A DNA stretch of 64,000 nucleotides from Candidatus Defluviibacterium haderslevense (lineage in GTDB: Bacteria; Bacteroidota; Bacteroidia; Chitinophagales; Saprospiraceae): contig JADJRL010000003.1 in the NCBI GenBank assembly GCA_016712225.1, forward strand, positions 3,361,501 through 3,425,500. The letters are read 5' to 3'. Below are positions 27,301-33,133 of this stretch, in pieces (position 1 is the first letter of the stretch; the number at the start of each line of letters is the position of its first letter). A program made the position numbers and the translations under genes. The notes beneath the pieces were generated by a model. That model made no database searches. It had not been told where the DNA came from and saw nothing but the letters and a program-made list of their open reading frames with translations.

Positions 27301-30022
27301 AAGCTGTTGGTATTGGTTTGATATCAACAAAGCAACAGATCCAAATGATCCAACCTTTGGTCGAGTAGTAACCAGCTTATCGAATAGAGCAAAAGTGAAA
27401 ACATCAGATATCGTATGTCACAAGTTCTGCGAAAGAAATCAATACACAGGATATCCAGGCTATGTACAAACAAATCAATTGCCAATACCTGCACCAAATT
27501 TGGCGTGCAACTATTACAACCAATTGTTCGATACCGCACATTGGGATCGTAAGTATGAGTTAGTATGGGGATTTGATGGATATGCAATCAATGCCTGTGG
27601 AACCTCAGCAACGATTGTAGTTAATGACTTAAGAGAGTGCGGTCAAGGACAAATCCAACGTATTATCACAGCCACTGGACCAAACAACAGTCGAGTGAAT
27701 GCGATCCAAACGATTTGGGTAGTAGATTGTGATCCATTCTTTATAGATCCATTGAATTGTAATGATCCAAGATATTCAGATATCCAATGGCCAAATGGCG
27801 TATGTAACCAAAATGCTATCGTAATCGATGGTTGTGGAGCAGACATCAGCCCAGAGAATCCACAATTGGGTAAACCAGTAGTGGTGAATAACGCAGATGA
27901 CAATTGTGCGTTAATCTCCATCGAAAAATTTGATGAGATCTTCACCATAGAACCTGATGCATGCTTCAAGGTATTGCGTAAATGGGTAGTGATAGACTGG
28001 TGTCAATATGATCCATTTATTGATCCAAATTTTGGAAGATGGGAAGCATTACAAGTGATTAAAGTAAGAGATCAGGACAAACCAGTAGTTACCTGTAGTG
28101 TGGGACCATGCGAACCAGCAGTGTTGGATCCAACATTGAAAGTATGCATAGGTCATATTAGCTTAACAGCTACAGCGACAGATAATTGTACACCAATAGA
28201 TTGGTTGTTCTATGAATATAAGATCGATTTATACAATGATGGAAAAGGAATCCATGGAGGCTGGGACTATCGAGTAGGAACCTTAACTCAACGACAATAC
28301 AATGCAGGGGATACCGTAGAGTATAGCCATAATCCATTTGCAGATGACAGACACAATCCATTCAATGCGAGTGGAACGTATCCAATAGGAATCCACAAAA
28401 TCAGATGGAATGTAGAAGATGGTTGCGGCAATACGGGTGTATGCGAAACCTTATTTGAAATCAAAGATTGTAAAGCACCGACACCATATTGCTTAACAGG
28501 CGTGATTACAGTTCCAATGCCATCATCAGGATGTGTGGATATATGGGCTAAAGATTTAGATCACGGAAGTTATGATAATTGTACACCAAAAGATAAGTTG
28601 AAGATCTACTTTGATGGTGATGCGAACAAACCAAGTTTGACGATCTGTTGCGATGATTTTGTAAATGCGAAAGTAAACGATGAGTTAATAATCAATGTAG
28701 AAATGTGGGTAGAAGATGAAGAAGGAAACAAAGACTATTGCAAGACGATAATTGTGGTACAAGACAATGATAGCATCTGTTTAAATGTAGGCTCGTTTGC
28801 TAAGATTACAGGAAATATCATGACCGAAGGAAATGAAGAAGCCAGACCTGTAAATGTTCAGTTAGAACGCAATGCAAGGATGATGCGAGAAATGACGGGA
28901 AGTCCTTATTCATTCGGTAATTTAGTTGTGAATGATGAATACACAATTAAGCCAACGAGAAATGATGATCACTTGAACGGAGTGAGTACTGCAGATATCG
29001 TTAAGATCCAAAAACACATCCTGGGTCAAACAGTAATAACAAGTCCATACAAGTTGATCGCAGCAGATGTAAATGCAAGTGGAAGTATAACAGCATCAGA
29101 TATTTCTGAAATCAGAAAATTAATCTTAGGTGTAATACCAACATTTACAAAAGTGGCATCATGGACCTTTGTACCAAGTACCTACACATTCTTTGATCCT
29201 ACGAAACCATGGACAGCACCACGTACATCAATTGTAATACCAACATCACCAATAGAGTACAAAGAGAACTTTATGGCCATCAAGATGGGGGATGTGAATG
29301 GTAATGCGAAAGCTGGATTGAATGGAACTACAATTCGAACAGCAGGAACACTGAATTTTGTAATCGAAGAAGGCAATGTGGTAGCAGGTCAGACCTATAG
29401 AATGGATATCAGATCAAATGATTTTGCAGGAATAACAGGATATCAATTTACGATGAAGTATGACAACGAAAGTTTAGTATACGAAGGTGTAGAAAGAGGA
29501 AGTTTGAATGTAACGGAGAGCAATATCGGCACTATCAGAAGTGGAGTGATCACAACAAGCTGGAACTCAAATGTGGGAGAAAGCTATAAATCAAACGAAG
29601 TATTGTACAGCATCGTGTTTAAAGCAACAAGAAGTGGCAATATCAGTAGAATGATCAGCATCACCAGCGATGTAACGAGAGCAGAAGCTTATGACAAGCT
29701 TGATCAAGTGAAAGAGGTTAAATTAGGCGTACGCACAGAAACAGGCATCGTAGAGACAGGTGTATTCGAATTGTATCAGAACGAACCGAATCCATTCAAC
29801 AAAGAAAGTGTTATCAGCTACCGATTACCGGAAGCATCTGCTGTTAAATTAACAGTATACGATGTTACGGGTAAAGTGGTTCGAGTATACGAATTGTCAG
29901 GACAGAAAGGCTTGAATACTTATAAGATCACAAAGAGTGAATTAAATGTATCAGGAGTCTTGTATTATCAATTAGATGCAGCGGATCATACTTCTACAAA
30001 GCGTATGATTGTAGTAGAATAA
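18308..30022 (+). CDS. Giant 3904-residue mosaic surface adhesin with T9SS sorting domain
   Basis: A signal peptide ends near residue 25 (NNIYSQ). Two large right-handed beta-helix modules follow (about 30-780 and 920-1390), each opening with a similar 'x-T-x-x-A-A-x-x-A' segment and full of N-N-x-I ladder motifs, with an Ig-like spacer between. Next come tandem Ig-like repeats with Y/HKWSTG or YFWSTG cores (about 1450-1655). HYR-like repeats follow, with ATDNC and TDAAGN motifs (about 2050-2410), then a long cysteine- and tryptophan-rich region (2410-3500). A dockerin-like pair is at 3555-3600 (DVNASGSITASD loop) and a cohesin-like domain at about 3680-3810. The T9SS domain is 3818-3904 (LYQNEPNPFNKESVISYRL to KRMIVVE). 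The cell-surface adhesin role is inferred from architecture. The frame is intact over 11.7 kb. Confidence 0.9.
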   Translation: MKLRFTRFSIIIAAIFVLSNNIYSQVDLVASGGTTMMSYTTVKAAFDAINTGTHTGNITLNISGNTSEPVGGAILNASGSGSANYTSILIKPTGGAARIISGAATAGLPLIDLNGADNVTVDGLNTGGNSLTIDNTTISSTSGTSTLRLQGDATNNLFTNVSINGASTMGSTTNGGNVWIGAGAITTGNDNNQFQSCKFGPSTAGLPTKTFYGNGSTTSTTTYNSNITINNCEFFDYFNATTQSNGIYVAGANADWIISNNKFYQTAARTQTTGTVHASIQLASTNINNCLISGNVIGYSANNATGTYTFNGLASTRFYGIYISNLGTTSTTTVQNNTITAISLSGAFSGTSTSGPFFGIYLVGLSDAKNNTIGSLDNSTNISISSTSTSTGEVYGIYNFSSSFTNISDNKIGSITVTNNTTGSSIFCGIRLNTASGQAATVSNNIIGGTTTNSINNTATATSSRIIGIQNDLPFATITNNIIRNFTMSAPNVGTGTSASVVGILQSATSTSGNHLISLNTIHTLKNTNASSAVWVTGINATGPTSTTTITYSNNLIHSLGFSSTTAQINGINITGGTALYANNMIRLGIDESGADINVGGIINGINETVGTNNFYFNSIYIGGSAVSSGTSNSFALNSTITVNVRNYLNNIFYNARSNSGSTGKHYAIKVGGSGTNPTGLTLNYNDYYVTGTGGFVGQYNVIDQLTLVDWRTAIGQDCNSISGDPKYNNQNGSSSTVDLHISASFGSVVEAGGTNISSITLDYDNQTRSSLTPTDIGADAGNFIVNDISGPGIILTPLLAACGTGDIALNNVNIIDASGVPTTGGLVPRIYFKKNAGSWFSRPGTLGSGNSTNGFWNFNIVVADLGGIILGDIISYYVIAQDIKSPTNISSNPSCVSAVDVNNVTIPPATPYTMNVLSALNGTYTVGIGGNYNTLTAAVNAYNTSCVTGSVIFSLIDATYPSETFPITINQVSGQSSVNTLTIKPNTGVNATISGSSSTGLIVLNGADYVTINGSNGNVINSVCPLVTASRNLTMMNTNASTTSAVIWLQTATGSNGATNNNILNCNIEGQSNTSTLFGIGSGSTSISTTSLGTGNSFNSFINNSIKKTQFGIYTQGASISNKNEGNTINLNLINSASPDNVAKGGIQLGFENNAMVLANNVSNISQTSSPDVFGIALGLTTISGTGFTGNEVTNTTVSKNMVGVISNTGTFSSCGITAASATSGTNIIDNNIVSGVFANGTSGDFAAGIFLGGGVGSTTKVYYNTVQLSGTGTGGSQNNVALAIGGVTPIVDIKNNILGSIGNNGTGNNYAIGLAYTSTVGNYANLTSDYNNFFFAPGGGSLSGIGVVGALATGGTQKLTLANWQAETGRDLNSINVTPLFVSSSNLHLVMDPANACLNQTATPISGFTVDIDCATRSTTNPDIGADEFNGTDITIAVTETSGTPNNKTICIGASATITTTGGISHKWSTGAVTTSINVSPSITTFYADTVTLAGGCKVVMVDTVNVVGLPTASISPSAPAICQGKSVGLTASGGVSYFWSTGESTSFITVSPSTSTTYVVTVTNANGCTATASVFVMVNPAPPGSISPLNPSICESQSITLTGNGGSSYFWSTGASTTSITVSPSITTTYTVTVTGSNGCTATASSTVNIKPSPIITETHVEPTTCTSLNGSIDLTVSGGVGPFTYNWFTSDGAGLVNGIQDQTNISVGTYVVTVTGNNSCSSTKSISLVGPGGCFICPTIGGLSKSTNVTCKTSPITLTATGLVNMGSTYGITFKYSLSALPDPYVGGTVLGTIPNGGLTGGGTTAVLNTSIPVAGNYFLYAILSPTPIATSCRPSANNTIIITLCEVTISDPCSCLNNATNTANGQFGEQVKVTAPSGQIWTLTANTGLYTTTSPAPPSMPVLIPIGTILTEMAVGNGTSMYILNGRHIDAKGYSVTVSNGTFTSSIGETCYYPNPQIDNLNATYCITDPPFTLQGSARLGDNSGVATGVGTFMVNGTTTTTFNPATLGRGVHTVKYSFDAANGVPNGSHPGCIQDTTRTTVVDTTRPTNVCPVALNVGCATDVPAPNPALVIVTDNCPGPYSTVFLTDVITNQTCANRYTVTRTYRTTDAAGNSTTCSQTITVNDITHPSLICPAPATLMCASLVPAPDPNLVVAADLCGNIGITKAFVSDAITNQTCANRYTLTRIYSASDVCGNLGTCTQIITVNDQTVPIIVCKNITVSVPLSGSIVVLPSGMIVSATDNCGGAAGVTLTASQTTFTCADLGIKNITVRATDACGLFSTCISQVTVQDNILPVINCSKDYTVHLDPGECSRIINFALPDATDNCTPPPTVVQTGGLVSGSDFPRGVSCLTFRATDAGGNSVTCQYCITVLEYANPIRELVCNDEVQISLDQNCEATIGADMVLEGGPYGCYDDYIVQVRYWTTTGNGGLIDRNLTKPGIQINGNEIGKELKITIIDPETGNSCWGHATVEDKLAPLLTCPRDTCLPCSSATTPSITGVPTVIENCGGASVSYRDNETQGGCAAGYELIIVRTWTAEDASGNKSTCVQKITVSLGTLATVSVPRNYDNIEEPALNCNEKIDPNKNVGPHMADFPECVDGYLLDSAYWRANPNQPNIYPNRRIPRVLGWNCIDNPNSPNYGHPSPDVVYYPAHRQWSQTNPLCWGPDTRVMWHGTGRPSGSNCANLAITFQDIIFDLATPNCNAGPIGCYKVLRQWTVLDWCTSQVGGHNQIIKVMDQEGPQVLYPDSTRVNMETWTCTGRWEVPKPWLLDNCSEELHYSVEVENGTVLGDEIAGFVVIDLPEGIQYGYIIAVDCCGNITKKRVVLNVLDRTPPQAVCRTRTVVSLNGNQDPGTNYARLYAKDLNEGSFDNCQPHVWYKVIRMAELLGTNSGSNSNNTVACAGLNGDDNVILAGNQVYFDDYTQFCCADVGQKIMVVLRVFDVDPGAGPLTPVSMTNPNSALFGRFSDCMVEVEVQDKSVPTVVAPPNMVVSCWYWFDINKATDPNDPTFGRVVTSLSNRAKVKTSDIVCHKFCERNQYTGYPGYVQTNQLPIPAPNLACNYYNQLFDTAHWDRKYELVWGFDGYAINACGTSATIVVNDLRECGQGQIQRIITATGPNNSRVNAIQTIWVVDCDPFFIDPLNCNDPRYSDIQWPNGVCNQNAIVIDGCGADISPENPQLGKPVVVNNADDNCALISIEKFDEIFTIEPDACFKVLRKWVVIDWCQYDPFIDPNFGRWEALQVIKVRDQDKPVVTCSVGPCEPAVLDPTLKVCIGHISLTATATDNCTPIDWLFYEYKIDLYNDGKGIHGGWDYRVGTLTQRQYNAGDTVEYSHNPFADDRHNPFNASGTYPIGIHKIRWNVEDGCGNTGVCETLFEIKDCKAPTPYCLTGVITVPMPSSGCVDIWAKDLDHGSYDNCTPKDKLKIYFDGDANKPSLTICCDDFVNAKVNDELIINVEMWVEDEEGNKDYCKTIIVVQDNDSICLNVGSFAKITGNIMTEGNEEARPVNVQLERNARMMREMTGSPYSFGNLVVNDEYTIKPTRNDDHLNGVSTADIVKIQKHILGQTVITSPYKLIAADVNASGSITASDISEIRKLILGVIPTFTKVASWTFVPSTYTFFDPTKPWTAPRTSIVIPTSPIEYKENFMAIKMGDVNGNAKAGLNGTTIRTAGTLNFVIEEGNVVAGQTYRMDIRSNDFAGITGYQFTMKYDNESLVYEGVERGSLNVTESNIGTIRSGVITTSWNSNVGESYKSNEVLYSIVFKATRSGNISRMISITSDVTRAEAYDKLDQVKEVKLGVRTETGIVETGVFELYQNEPNPFNKESVISYRLPEASAVKLTVYDVTGKVVRVYELSGQKGLNTYKITKSELNVSGVLYYQLDAADHTSTKRMIVVE

Positions 30023-30042
30023 TCGTTCAACAGAATTTAAAT

Positions 30043-30078
30043 AAAAAGGGCTTGCTATATATTTGGCAGGCCTTTTTT
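30043..30078 (+). terminator. Terminator behind the giant adhesin
   Basis: AAAAAGGGCTTGC (30043-30055) pairs with GCAGGCCTTTTTT (30066-30078) through a GC-rich core with one or two wobble or bulged positions, leaving a ~10-base loop and a terminal run of six T. It begins 21 bases after the stop codon. Confidence 0.75.
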
Positions 30079-30121
30079 ATTAGTTAATTATTCTGAATTT
30101 TATTAAAATGTTTAAAATTAA

Positions 30122-30153
30122 TTTGGAATTATTGTTAATTAGTTTTATGTTTG
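30122..30153 (+). promoter_or_regulatory. Full-consensus Bacteroidota promoter
   Basis: TTTG at 30122-30125 and TATGTTTG at 30146-30153 are separated by 20 bases, exactly matching the TTTG-N19-21-TAnnTTTG vegetative promoter described for Bacteroidota. The expected transcription start is near 30160, about 8 bases before the ATG at 30168 that opens the AACAC repeat. It is the best promoter in the window and supports that ATG as the real start of the lipoprotein gene. Confidence 0.75.
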
Positions 30154-30170
30154 TTAAAATTTTTATTATG

Positions 30171-30215
30171 AACACAACACAACACAACACAACACAACAC
30201 AACACAACACAACAC
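30171..30215 (+). repeat. (AACAC)9 pentanucleotide repeat directly after a start codon
   Basis: Nine perfect AACAC units follow the ATG at 30168 without a gap. The tract contains no stop codon in any frame. With nine units, ATG reads 16 codons (N, T, Q, H only) and stops at TAA 30219-30221. Removing one unit, or adding two, puts the ATG in frame with LKFSVICILIVLFFSC and the lipoprotein behind it. Five-base units change frame with each slip, as in known phase-variable genes. Confidence 0.9.
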
Positions 30216-30250
30216 AACTAAAATTTAGCGTTATTTGCATATTAATTGTT

Positions 30251-30889
30251 TTGTTTTTTTCATGTGATTCAGAATTAGGGATAGATAATAAGAAAAAGAT
30301 AGATAGTAAACAGAATTTTCAAATTTCCAATAAAAGTTTTATTGCTCAAGAAGCTAGTTTGCTAGCATGCCCACGACACCATTTATTTGCATCTGCATTT
30401 CCAAATATGGAACTTTATTGTGATAGAGTAGCAGCCGAATTAACAGATATCGCGAATTGTCCACCAAGAGTTTGGGAATATGAAAATTGTTGTAAAATAG
30501 TTAAATACCTTACTTTGAGTGAATTAGATTTTTATTGGACATTTTATTGGGGCTCTGGAGAAAGTCCTTACAAATATTGCAAGGATGCATTTTGGGTTCC
30601 TTTCCATTATTGTTCTGGGCCTTTGAATCCATATTATCAAGTACATATTGATCTGTATACGTGGCACCAAGATTGGATTATTTTAGACGCAAATCAACTT
30701 GCGATGAATAATATGCCAACTTGCACTGGTGCAGTTCAAATTGATAAATTAGAATTTGTTGCGTTTCCTGTACAACCTCAAATTTTTTGTGATAATTCAA
30801 CTGGGGGTCCGATTCCGGAACCTAATTGTACTAATTTAGAAATTGTATTAAAAGTAACTTATTGTTGTAATTGTGGGCCAAATCCGTAA
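30251..30889 (+). CDS. Small cysteine-rich lipoprotein, probably phase-variable (body of gene)
   Basis: The open frame can be followed upstream through LKFSVICILIVLFFSC (30218 onward), a good lipoprotein signal peptide whose Cys would be acylated. There is no ATG in this frame: upstream it enters the AACAC repeat, and a stop lies at 30155. The TTG at 30251 would cut the signal peptide in half, so I think the true start is the ATG at 30168, one repeat unit out of register. The mature part is about 208 residues with many Cys and Trp (LACPRHH, NCCKIV, VTYCCNCGPNP) and matches no family I know. It overlaps the start of the next gene by 17 bases. Coordinates given are the uninterrupted ORF; the gene likely spans 30168-30889. 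Confidence 0.65.
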   Translation: MFFSCDSELGIDNKKKIDSKQNFQISNKSFIAQEASLLACPRHHLFASAFPNMELYCDRVAAELTDIANCPPRVWEYENCCKIVKYLTLSELDFYWTFYWGSGESPYKYCKDAFWVPFHYCSGPLNPYYQVHIDLYTWHQDWIILDANQLAMNNMPTCTGAVQIDKLEFVAFPVQPQIFCDNSTGGPIPEPNCTNLEIVLKVTYCCNCGPNP

Positions 30890-33098
30890 CATATTATTTT
30901 GTATATTAATCTGCAATGTTTCATCAAACATTGCTCAAGATACTTGGAATCGTAAGCATACGAATTTGCAATTTAATATTGCAGATGTGACGATTTCAAA
31001 TGAAGGATTTTATTATGTAAACGCTAAAGATAAATCTTCCGTATTTGAATCAAGGGATCATGGTATTAGTTGGACTGATGTTTCAGATCATGAATTCAAA
31101 TATGATAGAATTTGGTTTTATAAAAAAAATTTATTTATAGGCGCTAATAAAAATCTATTTTATACCAATTGTAATTCAGCGTGTACTATATTTAAATATG
31201 AACAAGGCGTTTTCAAGAGGAGTTTAGTGCAATTTCCCATTTCCACTGATGGCTTGGGATTTAATCTTGCAGGAGAATATTTTTATTCTAATTCAAGAGG
31301 TGTTTATCCTGTATTAGAAAATTGGAGACCGGATTTAGCTAATATCATATTTATAGCTCCCAATAGAATTATTAAAGTAAGTTATTTTAGTGCAGATCAA
31401 AATTATGTAATCACATCAAATGATAAAGTAATTAATGATAGTATTGTAGTGTATAAATTGAATACAGGCTCAGGGCAAGTTGAAATGTATTCTCATTTGC
31501 AAATTAATACAAATTTACGAAAAGAAGATATTCATATTACAGAAGCTGGTGATATACTTTTTGCAATAAATAATCAATTGTTACTTGCAGATCATCGCAC
31601 ACCTGATATTTTTGAGGAAGTTAAATTGGATTCAGCTCTAAATATTTTAAAAGTAGAACAAATAGGCCGAATCGCAAATGGACAAATATTTGTGCTTACT
31701 GACAAAGGGATTTATATTAATTCTAATTTGGGTCTAAATCATTGGACCAAATTAATAAATCTAAGTTTAAATATACCTTCCAAAATTGATAAAATAGTAA
31801 TACATGATACATTAAATGCAATTTTAACGGTTACAGATGAATGTGATTACACTGAAGCTTATTTTTTTATACCCTCAACTTTAGATTGGAAATTAGTAAA
31901 TTTAAATATTGATGTAAATACTTTTGAAAGCTTAACCAAAGATAATAACAATATACTATATGCTTATCATAATTGTTATTTTAAATATAGTGAAGATGAT
32001 GGTGTGAATTGGAATTTTTTATCTATTAATGGGGAGCCTGTCGAACAGATAACAACGAATAAAAATGGGGATGCTGTTGCAGCGGTAAATCAAAAAATAT
32101 TTATCTTGGACAAATTTTCAGGATTGTGGAAAATTGCAAATAACACCATCTTTAAAATTCCAAATCTTAAATTGAAGTATTTTATTAAATCTGGATCAGA
32201 ACTTTTTATAGAAGGGGCATTAGGCGACTTTGATAGTCCTAATGCTAAATATTTTTTATTTCATTCATCTGATGGAGGCATGAATTGGAGTAAAATTAAT
32301 GCTTTTAGAAAATCTGCTTATTATAATTATTCTGGACTTAGTATTTCAGTTTTGGAAAATAATACATGGATTGGACATGGAGATATTGTAGATACGATTG
32401 TGTCAAGCAATGATCTTGGTTTAACATGGAATATTGATCCATTGTTTGAAAATTTTTCTAGAGCAAGAAATATTATTCAATTGCCGGATAATCGTAAAAT
32501 TATATGTGGAAGATATAAAAAGAAATATGGAGCTTATATTTCTAGTACATCTAATGAATATGAATTAATGAATTCCTATTTTGAAAACAAAATTTTTGAT
32601 ATTTACTATATAGGTCCAAATTTTATCTTTGGAAATGCATCATATAACGATGGTGTTTTTTTTAGTACCGATTTAGGCAAAAATATTACCATAGATGAAA
32701 GTGGAATGGCTCCAAATACTTTTGATCAAAGATATTATTATGGTTTATTGTATGATGAGGAACAAAAAATTTATGTTTCATTGGGTTTTGATGGTTTGTA
32801 CAAAGCTACTAAAAATATTTTTACTTCAAGTAAAGACCTTAGACCTTTAATGCATAGTAAATTCCTTAAAGTCAATTTTGATCAAAGTGAGTTACAAATC
32901 ACAATGGTTGATGAAAATGTAGATTTTCGATCTATTAAATTTGAAATTTTAAATCAATTAGGTCAATTAATCAAGCAAGGAAAATTTGAATACAAAAGTA
33001 ATTCTATAAATATTCAACAAGCTCTATCTGGCATCTATTATTTTAAAGTAATTTATCCAAATCAATCTAGCGAAGCTATAAAATTTATTAAGTATTAA
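30873..33098 (+). CDS. Secreted Asp-box beta-propeller protein with T9SS sorting domain
   Basis: This 741-residue protein starts at GTG 30873, inside the end of the lipoprotein gene. The signal peptide ILFCILICNVSSNIAQ is followed by a propeller-like region with at least five Asp-box (BNR) motifs: SRDHGISW, SEDDGVNW, SSDGGMNW, SSNDLGLTW and FSTDLGKN. Asp-boxes mark sialidase, Vps10 or YCF48-type propellers; no sialidase catalytic residues are evident, so no enzyme activity is claimed. The C-terminal ~80 residues (LKVNFDQSELQITM to SSEAIKFIKY) look like a T9SS sorting domain. The overlap with the upstream gene suggests translational coupling, so its expression may follow the upstream repeat switch. 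Confidence 0.8.
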   Translation: MGQIRNILFCILICNVSSNIAQDTWNRKHTNLQFNIADVTISNEGFYYVNAKDKSSVFESRDHGISWTDVSDHEFKYDRIWFYKKNLFIGANKNLFYTNCNSACTIFKYEQGVFKRSLVQFPISTDGLGFNLAGEYFYSNSRGVYPVLENWRPDLANIIFIAPNRIIKVSYFSADQNYVITSNDKVINDSIVVYKLNTGSGQVEMYSHLQINTNLRKEDIHITEAGDILFAINNQLLLADHRTPDIFEEVKLDSALNILKVEQIGRIANGQIFVLTDKGIYINSNLGLNHWTKLINLSLNIPSKIDKIVIHDTLNAILTVTDECDYTEAYFFIPSTLDWKLVNLNIDVNTFESLTKDNNNILYAYHNCYFKYSEDDGVNWNFLSINGEPVEQITTNKNGDAVAAVNQKIFILDKFSGLWKIANNTIFKIPNLKLKYFIKSGSELFIEGALGDFDSPNAKYFLFHSSDGGMNWSKINAFRKSAYYNYSGLSISVLENNTWIGHGDIVDTIVSSNDLGLTWNIDPLFENFSRARNIIQLPDNRKIICGRYKKKYGAYISSTSNEYELMNSYFENKIFDIYYIGPNFIFGNASYNDGVFFSTDLGKNITIDESGMAPNTFDQRYYYGLLYDEEQKIYVSLGFDGLYKATKNIFTSSKDLRPLMHSKFLKVNFDQSELQITMVDENVDFRSIKFEILNQLGQLIKQGKFEYKSNSINIQQALSGIYYFKVIYPNQSSEAIKFIKY

Positions 33099-33133
33099 GT
33101 TTGAATATTGTGCAATGTATATAATGATTTAAT

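Noticed and set aside
18559..29376. Many minus-strand and out-of-frame ORFs inside the giant adhesin gene
   Set aside because: They follow the codon pattern of the large plus-strand frame, lack start contexts and family motifs, and are shadows.
30251..30253. TTG 30251 as natural start of the cysteine-rich lipoprotein
   Set aside because: It would remove most of the signal-peptide hydrophobic core that is present upstream in the same frame, while a full promoter and ATG sit one repeat register away.
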